From: Ampelomyces quisqualis
Lineage: Eukaryota; Ascomycota; Dothideomycetes; Pleosporales; Phaeosphaeriaceae
NCBI GenBank assembly: GCA_018398575.1
Contig: JAGTXZ010000003.1
Location: 1,984,001-2,048,000, forward strand
Length of the DNA: 64,000 nt
Direction: 5' to 3'
The position numbers and the translations under genes are program-made. The notes under the pieces were generated by a model. The model had not been told where the DNA came from. It saw only the letters and a list, made by a program, of their open reading frames with translations, and did not search any database. Shown here one piece after another: positions 1 to 11,567 of this stretch. Numbering within the stretch: the first letter of the stretch is position 1; each line of letters starts with the position of its first letter.

Positions 1-302
1 TGTCAATCTCCACGGGACACACAATCATGAATGGCATGAATTGCGGGACGGTTTCGACCACAGCGTGGAAGACCTTGAAGCGAGGCGTCGATGCGAGTGT
101 CACAGTCTCTGACCTTGATGTCCATCATGACCTGCAGTATCTGCATAGTCAGAATGTCAAGGTTGGTCCATGTGGTGCGGCAACTTTGACTGCACTGAAA
201 ATGCTGTGCCGTGACAGGAAACAGGAGTTGGAGTTGGATGAGCAGTCTATCATTGTTCTGTTTAGTACCGAGGGAGCACGAGACTATGTCACTCCCACCT
301 GA
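1..302 (+). CDS. Diaminopropionate ammonia-lyase-like PLP enzyme, C-terminal part (5' end outside window)
   Basis: An open frame enters from the left edge (codons start at base 3) and ends with TGA at 300-302, giving about 99 residues. The visible motifs TIMNGMNCGTVS, DASVTVSD, VGPCGAA and VLFSTEG match the C-terminal half of the fold-type II PLP enzymes of the diaminopropionate ammonia-lyase / threonine-synthase-like group, where a TIMAGLxCG stretch contributes to the active site. Family members deaminate 2,3-diaminopropionate or related amino acids; the substrate here cannot be told from this piece. The PLP lysine lies in the missing N-terminal part. The gene converges on the RED-family gene with only 53 bp between the two stop codons. 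Assignment is by motif recall, not by a search. Confidence 0.72.
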   Translation, partial: SISTGHTIMNGMNCGTVSTTAWKTLKRGVDASVTVSDLDVHHDLQYLHSQNVKVGPCGAATLTALKMLCRDRKQELELDEQSIIVLFSTEGARDYVTPT

Positions 303-355
303 ATCCTCAACTAAAAGGGATCGACTTGGCGGGTGCCACGAATATACGAGCATCT

Positions 356-2065
356 TCAGCCCAAAGTCTTCTTCTTGCTTTCCTTTTGTCTCTCCATGAC
401 GTTAAGCACGTCCTCTGCTTTGTTCTTATCCCCACGTTTCTTCTTTCCACCTCGCTTCCTTTGCTTCTTTGCTTCTCTGCCTCCAGCTTCGCCGTCGTCA
501 TCTTCCTCTTCAGCACCAAGTCCCTTCCATTGACTGAATTTGACCTTTTGGCCTTCTCTTTCCATATCATCTGCATCGTCAAACCGTGATGCTCCAAATC
601 CAAGGTCCATGTCCTCCATATCGCGATCTGAGGCTGCCAATTCAGCTGCACGCTTCTTTAGGCGAGCCTCCTTCGAGTCGGGATCGTTGAGGTCTGTCGA
701 TGACAGGTTTTGTAACAGAGTCGAGCTCTCGTCGAGGTTGCGCACTTTTGCAAGAGCAGCTCGGACGGTAGCGTCAGCTGAGAAGACATCAGGCGCTCCA
801 GTCGCAGTATCGCGCGCTACTGCCTTGAAATAGTCGCGCTTGGTGGGTACAGCAGGCGTCGTACGCTCTGGCGCCTCTTCGTCCACTTCTGGGCGTAAAT
901 TTACATCTTCGTCAAGTGACCGTTTGGCTTGGACATCCACCTCGTCCGCGGAGTCATCATCGTCCTCCTCATCGTCCAAGTTGGCTAGGGGATTATAATT
1001 CGACCCAACTCCCTCAAAAATATCGTCGTCCTCTGACTCCTCTTGTTTCGTCTCAGAGAGGTTGTGCATGTTGATGGGTTTTGCAACGTGATCCAAATCG
1101 TGTCGCATCTCCAGTGGCGGCTGCTCGTCGGCCTTTTGCTTCCTAACCTTGCGCTTCTCCTTGCCATCTACACCCCTGACAATGAGGACCTCGCGGCCCC
1201 TTTCGTCTACTTCGATTCGTAAAGTCTCTCCCTGGGCACTGATCTTGCGAAAGCCAGCGCCTAGACTCGGGAATTTCTTCTCGTGCTCTGCTGCGGCCAC
1301 GGCGGCTGCTTCCTCTCGTTGTCGCTTCAGGTCTTTGAGAATGTCATTTCTACTTCTCTTCACGCCCGCAACCGGCATAGGGGGCGGTATGAAGGTCTCG
1401 CCCTTCTTCTCTGCCCTTTCGCGCATGATTGGGCCGACGTCTGCTTCGGCCAGCTCATCAAAAGCGTCCTCGACACCGGGAGATGCTTCGACTTCGACCG
1501 CGTCTTCTTCCTCCTCGGTCTCTCCAGCCATGACGTCCTCTCCCCGGCGGACCCTTTCGAGCAGCCTTCTGTCCAGACCCTTGACCAAGTGGGTTGTGCC
1601 GACATGTCCGCCCGTGATGTCCTGCACCAGCTTCTCCAAGGTTTCGCGGTCGATCTGGCCAAGCTTCATGGCGTCGTCCAGATTCCTGATCCGCTGTGCA
1701 ATCTCGCTGTCCTCGGGATCCACGCGCGCCTTGGTGCGGTCGGTGTAGCCGGCGGCGAGCTTGGTGCCCTTGGGCGCAGACGCGCGGGCCTGCTTCTGCG
1801 GGTTGGCTTTGGCATTGCGCTCGGCAAGCTGGCGGGCAAAGTCTGCTTGCACTGACCCTCGGCCCAGCCGGCGACTGTGGCGTGGTCAGCAATTGCGCCT
1901 GGGGGCTTGCTGGGGGGGCTCTCACGGCGTCATGGGGAGGCTCGAATGTTGGCGCGCCCCCAGCACAGGCTTGGGCGTGCCTGTCGGGGCAGACGTGGCC
2001 TTGTCGCCATCACAGGATGGCGGCGTGGCGCCCAGCAGCAGCCGCCGGAACTGCTGGTTGTTCAT
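356..2065 (-). CDS. RED/IK-family protein (RED-like N-terminal domain), putative spliceosome-associated factor
   Basis: Complement(join(356..1874,1926..2065)), 552 residues. The N-terminus MNNQQFRRLL and the block PKGTKLAAGYTDRTKAR...GGHVGTTHLVKGLDRRLLERVR (near residues 82-155) match the RED (IK) N-terminal domain, whose hallmark is THLVKGLD. In animals RED works with spliceosomal proteins such as MFAP1 and SMU1, so a nuclear splicing role is inferred. The middle is highly acidic (runs of D/E near the NYNPLANLDDEED stretch) and the C-terminus is lysine-rich, nuclear in character. The 51-nt intron (1875-1925, GTGAGA...CACAG) is needed: it removes an in-frame TGA and restores the usual SSLPMTPR link to the FARQLAERN block. 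The start ATG is at 2063-2065. The plus strand opposite carries long but meaningless frames. Confidence 0.85.
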
Positions 2066-2351
2066 GGCAGGCCGGGACCTGGCAGCAACTGGGCTGAGGC
2101 AGGGCAGGCAGGGCAGGCAGGGTGGGGTGGCCGGTGGTGCGAGGCGCGAATCTCGAAGAGCACGGACATGTTATGTTCACTGCACTGCTATATAGTATTT
2201 ACCATACTGCACTGCCACTACCCATGGGAGAAAACACCCTTTGGCCGCGCGAGCAACTATCGTCTGACCACTTCACCAGACGGCACTGAAGATGACATGA
2301 CAAGATTGTAAACTGTCACCTGGTCTCATCATCAACGTGAAATAATGGCCG
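2066..2351. other. Intergenic spacer with CAGGCAGGG minisatellite
   Basis: This is the upstream region of the RED-family gene and the 3' flank of exonuclease V. Bases 2096-2130 hold a short GGGCAGGCA-type tandem repeat just upstream of the RED start codon. Nothing else is recognised. Confidence 0.6.
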
Positions 2352-4179
2352 TTAGACCGCGCTCTTCTCTCTGGCTAGCCTGCGAAGACGGCTCTTCTCG
2401 GTCGCCTCTTCAATCTTGGTCTTCCTCCACGTGCACTTCTCAGCAAAATCGCATATCCTGCATTTAAAGGCTTCTTCCAGCTCCACGCCCTTCGCCTGCC
2501 TTGTTCCCTTCCAGAACGCCATTTCTTCGGAAATATACTTGTCAATGACCTCTGTTTCATACACGATAAGCTCGCTACCTATCACGTCCCCGGTCTTGGC
2601 GTAACGGAACTCTGCACGGAGTATGGGCGAGAGGCTTGTCGGTGGAAACGTGACCTGCATTTGGGTAACCAGCAAGGCCCAAAGCGACAGGAGGTTCGGG
2701 TAGTTTGCGGCTTCGTTGTCAGGTCCGATGCCACCAATCTCGTCAAGGAAGCTGGGTGTAAATGGCTCGAGTGGCCTCAGATCGTATCGCGCGAGTACAG
2801 TCTCTGCGTCTACCGTGTTGAGCGATAGAGACTCTAGCAGTTTTCGATAAAGCATCAGCTGCATCCACGTGGGTCGCAGGGAGGCGCCAGCGGGGACCGA
2901 GCGAACCGAGCGCGTCTTCACATCCGCAATGTAGACCTGCCGGTCTGGTTCAAGACTGCCCACCCAAGCGTCTTCTGCAGCCTGGGTCATTGATTTGGCA
3001 AAAGCTTGCGCAATAGTCGTTTGACCTGGAGGCAGAGGCACCACGCCACCGTCCTTCTCGGCTCGCGCTCTTTCCAACTGCTCTTCGAATACAGGATTTG
3101 GGCAAGTGTACGACAGCTCGTCGATGATACCATTCACGACCTGCCCCTCTAGCACGCCCCAGACTTCTAGTTCCCGTGTCAGACCGGTTTCGCGGAGGCA
3201 CCTCAGCCCAGAAATCGCATTCCACATGCGCAGGCCAAACCGGTCTTCCTTGGTATGTACTTGCACAGGGACTGTGGTGTGCACCTCATCTTCGAGTTTC
3301 TGATGGATCTTGGATCCATTGCGCATGGCTTGTGTCTGCGGCTTGCGCCCAAACTTGCTCAGCGTGTACAAGTACTGCAGCTCGCACCATGCCGGTGACA
3401 CGAGATCGGTAACCGACAGCGGCTTCTTGGGCTTGGTGCGGAAACGCTCGAGAGGTGGGCGCGTGTCATTCTCGGCAGCTGCTACTGCTTCAGTCGTCTG
3501 GATGAGGGGCTGTTGAGCCTGCGGGGGCGAGGACACTGAATGATACCTTGAGAATGTGGGAGGGCGCGAAGGAGAGGTGGGTTCTTGGAGAGGAACTAAG
3601 CGCTGTTAGTCGTCAGTCAAACCTCTTGTCCACATGCTGTTCTTTTCGCGCCGCGCCCGACGTACCACTCCACACTCTGCGTGATCTCTCGTCGTATTCG
3701 ACTTCCAGCGCCTGGCCGTCTCGCAGTGGCGAGCTTTGCATGTCTCGCTGACTGTCTGCCTGTTCCAAGCCCTTGGCCTTGCCCCTGGCCACGCGCAACA
3801 ACGAGGGCTTGTGAATCTGCACGACGCCGCCCACATGTTGGTCCTCGTCCTCGAGCTCCCCTTCTTGGAATTCGACACTCGGAAGCACGCCGTCTCTTTC
3901 TATTGGCCGGGCGACATGTATTGTCTCCAGTACGTCGGCGAGTATTGAATCCTCGTCAATGTCGTCGAGCCCAGTGTCCGAGCCGTAGTCGCTCAACGCA
4001 GCGACAGAACCTATATCGACGTCCGAGCCATAGTCGCTGACGGCGTTGGTCAGGAACGTGGTGGATGAGGCCATGATTCCAGCCTCAGGTCGCATGTTTG
4101 GTTCCTGCTGTTGTGGCGATGGCTTGACGCGCTCAGACTCAGAGTGCTGGCGCGCTTTCGCGTCCAGTCGTGACCTCAT
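2352..4179 (-). CDS. EXO5: Exonuclease V (Exo5/Dem1), Fe-S cluster single-strand nuclease
   Basis: Complement(join(2352..3535,3666..4179)), 565 residues. Exo5 family enzymes are PD-(D/E)xK single-stranded DNA exonucleases with a [4Fe-4S] cluster; the yeast protein acts in mitochondria. Visible features: an acidic N-terminal tail with repeated SDYGSD motifs, EYDERSRRVWS just before the splice, the SVTDLVSPAWCELQY block (Cys about 222), a nuclease core with IIDELSY and VYIADVKTRS (candidate metal-binding Asp and catalytic Lys), WMQLMLYRKLLE, and the C-terminal trio CRICDFAEKC (about 530, 533, 539), which with Cys222 fits the cluster ligands. The 130-nt intron (3536-3665, GTACGT...TTCAG) joins the halves. 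ATG 4179 follows a stop two codons upstream; internal Met29 or Met36 are alternatives. No clear mitochondrial presequence is seen. Confidence 0.88.
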
Positions 4180-5165
4180 GTGTTAGCAACGCGAATCGCG
4201 TCCGTCTTTGGCGCAGGTTGTGCATCGCGGGAATTCACAGTGCGGGAATTCATAGTCGCAAACAGCCTCACGCCCTGCATTGCTTCACCAACACCTGCCC
4301 GTTGCAGACTTGATTCAATTACAGCATCAAGACCTTTCCTTGAAGTCTGGCATGTCGTCTGCACGCTCGTCTGTCCTGCTCCATCTGACTATGCTCTGTC
4401 CGTTTACAACGAAATTGCCTGCCATCTGCCATTGGTTTCCACTCTCAGTGGATCGCTCCTTGATCCCTTCTTCCTTGTCCAACTTGGAGACACTGGTAAA
4501 ACTTCCCAAGACGTGCCAGAAGCTTGACGTCCCCAGACCCCAAGCTGCGTAACTCTGTCGCTCAGCATCTACAATAATATCTGGATTTGGTTGACGATTC
4601 CTGGAGGAATGTCTTCTCTGCGACTGTCACGTCAGGCGACATCCATGACCAAAACCCCGTCTGCCAGGTCATTGTGGATAGCAAGTTACACTTGGTGGGT
4701 GAAAGACTAGAACACCATAGATTGCGTCACGGGAGATGCTGAGCCTTTTGTTTCAGTACTTGTCAATAATGGCGAGGCTCAGTCCCTTCGGTCAATGGCG
4801 TCGGACGCGTGGTGGTGTTTTTTCTTCTTCAGAGAGCCGACAATGCTAGGCGGACACGTGATCATCGCATCTTGTGTGGAGGCAGAGGGGTTCATGAAGT
4901 AAGGGCGACGAGAGACAGGGCAACGAGCCAGTGTCGCACAGCATGGGCACAAGTTTGGAATAAGAATCAGATTGATTCGTTGGATATCGTGCAGTGACCC
5001 TCACTGACCAGCCGGATATACTACATACTCAGCATCTTTCGATGCACCCATAAAAGGTTGAAAACCGTGAACCATGATGAACCACAACGCCTAAAGACCC
5101 AACCCCGAAGAACCATCGTTGACCCGAATGCGTTGTCATGTCGAGCCATTCAGAATGTGAGAAGC
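4180..5165. other. Intergenic region, EXO5 promoter and histone H3 3' flank
   Basis: No frame here resembles a protein. The part next to 4180 should hold the exonuclease V promoter, and the part next to 5165 the histone H3 3' UTR. Mixed base composition, no repeat seen. Confidence 0.5.
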
Positions 5166-5767
5166 TCAACCGCGCTCACCACGGAGACGACGAGCGAGCT
5201 GGATGTCCTTGGACTCTGTCGTAGTGTTAGATGCGGTGGGGGACCAAATGGCTGGGAGGAAAGCTTACGGATGGTAACGCGCTTGGCGTGGATGGCGCAC
5301 AAGTTGGTGTCCTCGAAGAGGGAGACGAGGTACGCCTCAACAGACTCCTGGAGAGCGCCGATGGCAGACGACTGGAAGCGGAGATCGGACTTGAAATCCT
5401 GGGCAATCTCACGGACAAGACGCTGGAATGGCAACTTGCGGATGAGAAGCTCGGTGGACTTCTGGTAACGACGGATCTCACGGAGGGCGACGGTTCCGGG
5501 CTTGTAGCGGTGAGGCTTCTTGACACCGCCAGTTGACGGCGCGGACTTGCGGGCGGCCTTGGAAGCGAGCTGCTTACGGGGAGCCTTGCCACCGGTGGAC
5601 TTACCTGCAGAGGTTGTTAGTCTTGCGCTGCCATGCGGATGAGAGGTGCACTGCGAAAGCGCAGTCGTGGGGGCGCCACTATCGTGCGCGGCACCACGAC
5701 GGGCACGCAGTCGCTGCGGTGCAGCAGTGAGGTAGTACTTACGGGCAGTCTGCTTAGTGCGGGCCAT
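5166..5767 (-). CDS. Histone H3
   Basis: Complement(join(5166..5215,5269..5604,5743..5767)), exactly 136 residues with the initiator Met. The protein begins [20 protein letters not shown] and has KSAPSTGGVKKPHRY, the FQSSAIGALQE helix and RVTIQSKDIQLARRLRGER. It packages DNA as the (H3-H4)2 tetramer. Two introns: 5605-5742 (138 nt, in codon 9, GTAAGT...TGCAG) and 5216-5268 (53 nt, after RVTI). Both are needed to recover the known protein. The last residue reads Gly (GERG), where other eukaryotes have Ala, Ser or Asn. It is divergently paired with histone H4, so the two are likely co-induced at S phase. Which fungal paralogue (canonical or replacement) it is cannot be told. Confidence 0.97.
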
Positions 5768-6278
5768 CGTTGATGGTGTTGTTGGAGTGTGTGATGGGGA
5801 TGTGTAGTAGTTGAGGCTGTGGTGGAGTGGGGATGGTGTGGTGGATGAGGGACGGAGGGCGGCGGGCGGGCGCGGTATTTAAGATGCAGCGGGGGCGTGC
5901 GGCTGCCTGGAGAAATCAAACCAAGAGGCGCTCAGAAGCAGCAGGAACACCAGAGGGAACTTTTGCTAGCAACGCAGCAACTTGCAACGCGCAAGTAAAG
6001 GCGCCGGCCGCTATTGGCTCGCTAGGCCCGCTGCCGAAACGGGCAGTCGCACGGGCGTTGATCTGGAAAGCGCGCCCGTGCGCTGCTTTGATCCAGCTGG
6101 CAGGCGTGTGATCCGACGCGCCTGCCGCACGCGCCAGCTCGGCCTCAAATACACACCCGCGTCCCCGGCCCTGCACTACATCTACAGCCAAACCCCCAGC
6201 AGCCTCACTACCACATTTGGCCATCAGCCCATCCACAACCACCCAACTTCTTCTTACCAACCCCCCACACTCATCAAC
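5768..6278. promoter_or_regulatory. Bidirectional histone H3-H4 promoter
   Basis: The 511 bp between the two start codons serve both genes. On the H3 side TTAAATA (minus strand, 5876-5882) lies about 110 bp before the ATG. On the H4 side a TCAAATACA stretch (about 6145-6153) lies about 130 bp before the ATG. An inverted CCAAT box (ATTGG, 6013-6017) sits near the middle. These are recognisable motifs; use in vivo is inferred. Confidence 0.6.
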
Positions 6279-6667
6279 ATGACTGGACGTAAGTAGCTAG
6301 CGCTCTCGGCCACCCTCTTGGGACCGGACTCGCCTCGGTCAACACCATGCTAACGCGCTCTCCAGGCGGCAAAGGTGGCAAGGGCCTCGGCAAGGGTGGA
6401 GCCAAGCGCCATCGCAAGATTCTCCGCGACAACATCCAGGGTATCACCAAGCCGGCCATCCGCCGTCTCGCGCGCCGTGGCGGTGTCAAGCGTATCTCAG
6501 CCATGATCTACGAGGAGACCCGCGGTGTGCTCAAGACCTTCCTCGAGGGTGTCATCCGTGACGCCGTCACCTACACCGAGCACGCCAAGCGCAAGACGGT
6601 CACCTCGCTCGACGTCGTCTACGCCCTCAAGCGTCAAGGAAGGACCCTCTACGGTTTCGGAGGTTAA
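6279..6667 (+). CDS. Histone H4
   Basis: Join(6279..6288,6366..6667), 103 residues with the initiator Met. The protein starts [21 protein letters not shown] and has the DNIQGITKPAIRRLARRGG, YEETRGVLK, AVTYTEHAKRKTV and ends RTLYGFGG, i.e. a canonical H4 core partner of H3. The single 77-nt intron (6289-6365, GTAAGT...TCCAG) interrupts the Arg-4 codon after only ten coding bases; without it no start codon joins the conserved tail. It shares the upstream region with H3. Confidence 0.97.
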
Positions 6668-7752
6668 GCGCGTTTTCATTCACGGTTTTCATTTACGACT
6701 TTTGCCGCCTCATCGGTTCACGGCAGGCTTTGGTGCTCGGCGGGATGGTTAAGGGTCATGGCCTTGTATAGTAGGCTACGGAGTTCACGGGTCACATCAG
6801 TTCATCTGGATTGTTTTCATGGAATGATACCTTTCGCTCATCTTTGTCCTGTCTGCGGGAATCATGCTCGCACCTGTGAATCCCATCTGCACGCTCAATA
6901 CAGCGTCTTCTGTTCCTATCCTCGTGACATGTCGCCCCACAGCCCATCGTGCCAGAGCACCTGCTCTTTGTGCCTACTTCTGGCCGTTGCACGAATGCGT
7001 GGTTCTTGGTCGCACTTGCCGTGACTACCTCTTTTGCATGTGTGTCTGAACCTCATCTCCAACCACGACCACCATTCATGACATCTCGAACATGACTGCC
7101 GTCATGTAAACTTTGCATTCGTTTAACCTGTCCTTGGTTGCCGCTATTCAGTGCCATTGTTGCAGTCCCGGTCCTCATTCCTCTGACATATCCGCTGGTC
7201 ATGGCAGGATTGCCCCTAGACACATGCACTCTCTCGAATGGCAACTTGAGTCTCCTGGGAGATCTTCAACGGCTTGCAGACCATTTACGTTGAACGACCT
7301 GGGGAGGAGGATTGGAGTAAGGACCTCATTCTCTAGGGCACATACATAGTGTCGCATTCGATGGAGCTTGAACGTTGCATGATGAAAAATACTTTGCAAT
7401 CTACTATTGTGGTTTTATGCTATGGTGATGTTTGTTATTGCTTTACTTATTCATGTCATTGTTGTGGGCGCCAACCTGACATGTTTTTGATAGTGTGTAT
7501 TTGGAATCACAACTCAGTACTACATCCGTTCAAAAAAACATAAAGCAACAACAACGGCCTCGATTATTTTCAAACTCCTACAAGATATTGCAGACATACT
7601 AAATATCACATTGCGACAGTACATAGACATTCCAACCACCGTAATACCTGTACGTGTATTAGGCAGTCGGAATGAATAAGAACGAACTATATTCACAACG
7701 TGGAAAAAACCATAAGCATCTTTGCCATAAGCTACGATAAGTTCACCCGTGC
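6668..7752. other. Intergenic region between convergent histone H4 and acyl-CoA synthetase genes
   Basis: About 1.1 kb holding the 3' flanks of both genes. Several short frames exist on both strands, but none resembles a protein. No RNA gene or repeat recognised. Confidence 0.5.
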
Positions 7753-9951
7753 CTACAGCTTCGCCCTGGCTTCTGTGGCTTTGTGGAGATCTTTCCCCTT
7801 CAAATCGAAATACTCTTTCACTTTCTGTCGCGCCACGTTCACAGCATCCTGATCCTCGATAGTACTGGGAACATTGACCTCTTTGTCGAATTCACCATGC
7901 GTTGCGTTCTCAATCAAGTCCCGCAGCACACGGCGGAGCGTCTTGCCGCTTCTTGTCTTTGGTATCATACCTTTGCCCTGGATCATACCACTACAAGACT
8001 GTTCAGCGCGTGCTTCGATGACCGCGGAAGACTCCAACTTACCCAAGGGACGCGATGGCGCCAATATGCTCCCGTACCAGTTCTTGAATTTGCTTAGCAA
8101 ACTCGTCGTCTGGGACGGCACCATCAGGATGATCGTGTGTCGACAGTGTGATGAAGGCGAACGGAAGCGACCCCTTCAATTGGTCTGGGATACTGACTAC
8201 AGCAGCTTCTGCTATGGAAGGGTGAGTGGTGATGGCTTGCTCGATGGCACCTACCAATGTTAGACAGTAAAAGCCCAAGTTTGAGGGAAATGCATACCGG
8301 TGGAGAATCGATGAGCGGCCACGTTAATCACGTCGTCAGCTCTGGACATTATGGAAATATAGCCCTCATTGTCTATCATGCCCGCATCACCTGTGTCGAT
8401 CCACTTTCCATCGAATCGTTTCATGTAGCCCTTGTAGAACCGCTCTTCGTCCTCCCACAAAGTCGTAAAGGCGGTAGGTGCCAAAGGGATGCCCATCACT
8501 ATGTTGCCCATCACACCCCTCTCCACCTCCTTGCCTTTGTCATCAACGACACGAACATCGAAGCCTGGCATAGCCTTTCCTGCAGAGCCAGGCTTGATTG
8601 CAAGCGGCTTCGGGCGCTCGTTCGATTGAAAGTCTAGGCCAGCCGTCGCACTGAGCGCAATCCCGGAAATGGGCGAACCAGACTCGGAAGACCACCAGTT
8701 GTCCACTACCATCGCACCAGGTGCGCAGTGCTTGGTAAGCAGCTTCTGATACATCTCCACAATACTGGGCTCACTTCTCTCGCCTGCTAGAAACAATGCG
8801 CGTAGCGTCTTGAGCGCACCTCGATTTCCCTTTGCCTCGAGGAACTCATTCTCACCGTCTTCTCTGCGGATGGCCCGCAGTGCTGTAGGAGCAGCGAACA
8901 TTGTGTTCACTTTGTACTCGTCGATGATGCGCCAAAATGTACTTGGGTCTGGTGTTCCGACGGGTTTGCCTTCGAATAGAACAGTTGTGGCACCTACAAG
9001 GAGAGGGGCGTAAACAATGTAGGAGTGACCGACCACCCAGCCAATGTCAGAAGCGGTGAATTGAACATCACCAGGTCCATGGATACCAAAGAGATACTTG
9101 ATAGAGAGAACCAGTCCTACACAATGACCGCCTGCGGAGCGAACCACACCTTTTGGTAGACCTGTAGTTCCCGAAGTGTAGATGATATACAGGCCATCCC
9201 CGCTCTTTACGGGCACAGCGTCTGCTTTCAGCCCTCTGTTTCTCGCACTTTTCACTAATCGCTGCCAGTTACGTTGACCATTTTCCTTGATGACTGGGTC
9301 CCATCTCAGCTGTTCTCTCTGCCATACGAGCGTCCTGGCTGGCTTGTGAGTACTTTTCTGGACTGCTTCTTCGATCATGGATTTGTAGCCTGTTGGCTTC
9401 TTGTTGCCCTCAATTCCGCAAGACGCCGTCATGATGGCGACAGGTCGACTCGCATCGATCCTCTGAGCCAACGCTGCCGGAGAAAAGCCCCCAAAAACCA
9501 CGGCATGTATCGCGCCTAGCCGTGCAATTGCGAGCATAGCAAAAAGTGCAGCAGGGACCATGGGCATGTAGATCAAGACGACATGGCCTTTCCCGACCCC
9601 TTCCTCCCTCAGCACCCCAGCTAGCGTTTCAACTTGATCAAGCAGCTGTTTGTACGTGTACTGCTCTTTTTGTTGTGTGACTGGACTATCCCAGCAGATA
9701 GCTAGCCCGTCGCCATTTCCGCTAATTACATGCCGATCTACACAGTTGTATGTTGTGGATATCTCGCCGTCTGAGAACCAGCTCCAGTGATGATGAGAGA
9801 CACGGCTCATCTCTAGGTGTTTTGTAGTTTTTTGACAAGCTTTTGACGGCCGCTTGTGCCAGTGCACATTATCCGCTTGGCGAGTCCAGAAGTTCTCGGC
9901 GTCCTTGATGGACGCCTCGTACACCTGATCCTGTATATGGTGCTGCGGCAT
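7753..9951 (-). CDS. Acyl-CoA synthetase, ACSS3/propionyl-CoA synthetase type
   Basis: Complement(join(7753..7990,8043..8250,8298..9951)), 699 residues, close to the length of ACSS3/PrpE-type short-chain acyl-CoA synthetases. These activate propionate or acetate with ATP and CoA through an acyl-adenylate. Visible: ACAS_N-like start (YEASIKDAENFWTRQA), AIARLGAIHAVVFGGFSP (about 141-158), the ATP loop YTSGTTGLPKG (258-268), TASDIGWVVGHSY (about 299-311), WWSSESGSPI, WIDTGDAG, and the C-terminal PKTRSGKTLRR with the catalytic lysine. The 47-nt (8251-8297) and 52-nt (7991-8042) introns restore RFSTGAIEQAI and ASLGGMIQGKG. No targeting peptide is obvious. Propionate versus acetate preference cannot be read from the sequence. 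Confidence 0.9.
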
Positions 9952-11567
9952 ATTTGAAGTTTGTGTCCTGTCGAGTCAAGTCCGAAACAGAAGTTCATCT
10001 AAACAGCCTTGTCTGATGTCGGGAACCATGCGTTGCGTGTATGTTATTGTCGATGAGTGGCTTCCAGGATATTATTTGCGTGGGAAGATGATGACTGGGG
10101 TGAAGGGCAATGGGTTACCTGATATAAAGCATGAATGCGCGATAGAGTTTGGAAATTGGAGGATGAGTGGATGTAAGTTCCCGATCCTCGGGAGCTGTTG
10201 ACGTCGACATCGGGCCAAGGGGTGACGATGCCGAGGGTCCCCAGGTGGAGGTCTGCGGCTGACGTCCGCTAGCGCTTTGCGGGGAAGGTACCTAAGTACT
10301 TGCCACCTAGTACTGGGGCAAGTGCCCATCAATCACCATATGGAATCAGCTCTGCTTCTAGCTTTCTACCGTAGCTAGAGTTCAAGTGTTTGGAGATGGC
10401 TACAGAGACATGCTTCCATCAACCACCTACACCTAGCATGCATTCTGATGTTGTTGCTACTGAGCATCCAGGCAGGCCGTGACAGTAAGCTTCTACATTT
10501 GTTCCGCAATGCAAAGGAAGACATGCATCCACCCATGGAATAATAGCTAGCTAGCTATGCCACACGCCGCGCATGGTCCGACTCAGACTGGCTGGCGTCA
10601 CGTGACACGGATATGGATGGCTCTCGTAGTAAGACTCGTACTCGGTACCCAGTACGGAGTGCCACTATTATTACTAATCAAGGCGTCGCGGAAAGGCCGC
10701 CCACTGGCTCAATGCTGCCGTCGGCTCGGGAGTCGGGATGCAGCGCGCAAGGCCAGTGCCGGTGAAGGATTTTCGGTTTCTACCGAGTCTGGCGTCTGCT
10801 TTGCAGTTTCCAGCGGACGGCATGCACAAGGTGACATGCCCGTCTGGCTTGGCAGAAGGCAGGTTGCAGTTTCAGCGCCCGAGAGAGGGTGGGCGAGGGC
10901 AGGCCGCACAAGAGGCGGGCGGACACGGGCGGGCCCAGCAGCAGATGCAGCCGTAAAAGGCCCGGCCACCCAGGCGCCTTCATCGCACCCTTCTTCTCGC
11001 CTGCTCATCCATCACCGATCCCATGCAACCGCGTCCTGATACGGAGTAGACGTTGCGTGTCTCCGTAGCTAGGTGATAGCGCCGCCGTGCCAGAGAGAGC
11101 CCAGCCCGCCCGGCCCAGCCCAGCCCAGCCCAGTCCTCCTCCTTCACGTCGGGACACGAGCCAGCGCGCCCTTGCCGTCGACTGCCCACGTCGCCCGCCC
11201 GCTGCACATTTCACTTCGACCCGCACACTGCAGCGCGCGCCCTCACCGCACCGCTCCTCGTCTCCCAGCCAGGCGTTGCTGCCCTGCACTGACCAAGCGG
11301 CCGCCGCGACACCCCAACGCTCTTTACGGCCGCGCCGCACCCCTTCGACCCGCCCCGCTGGAGCCCGCCCTGTCCCCAACGTAAGCTGAGGCCGCTGGTC
11401 AGCTGCGAGTCGGTCCCCCGCGACCTCACCTCTGCGACGACGCACCCGCACAGGCCTGACGCGCTCTCGGTGCTCCCCCTACTCCTGCCCCCCGGTCCGG
11501 TCCGGTCCGTTTCCTACACGCTGTCCATCTCTGCACCGCTCCCGCAGACCCAAACGAGTCCCACACC
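9952..11567. other. Divergent promoter region between acyl-CoA synthetase and ras2
   Basis: About 1.6 kb with no convincing gene. It must hold the promoter and 5' UTR of both divergent genes. Bases 11,100-11,135 are a CAGCC-repeat pyrimidine/GC tract, and the DNA from about 11,080 to the ras2 ATG is C-rich on the plus strand, as expected of a fungal housekeeping promoter or leader. Confidence 0.5.

Noticed and set aside
1149..1855. Long plus-strand frames opposite the RED-family gene
   Set aside because: They mirror the coding strand and have no domain; the minus strand carries the conserved protein.
4180..4552. Plus-strand frames upstream of EXO5
   Set aside because: Low-complexity composition, no recognisable motif, and they lie in the expected promoter.
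5058..5468. Plus-strand frame overlapping histone H3
   Set aside because: Antisense shadow of a perfectly conserved H3 gene.
10557..11450. Several overlapping frames in the ras2 upstream region
   Set aside because: They come from GC-rich DNA lacking stops; no protein features, and both strands are equally open.
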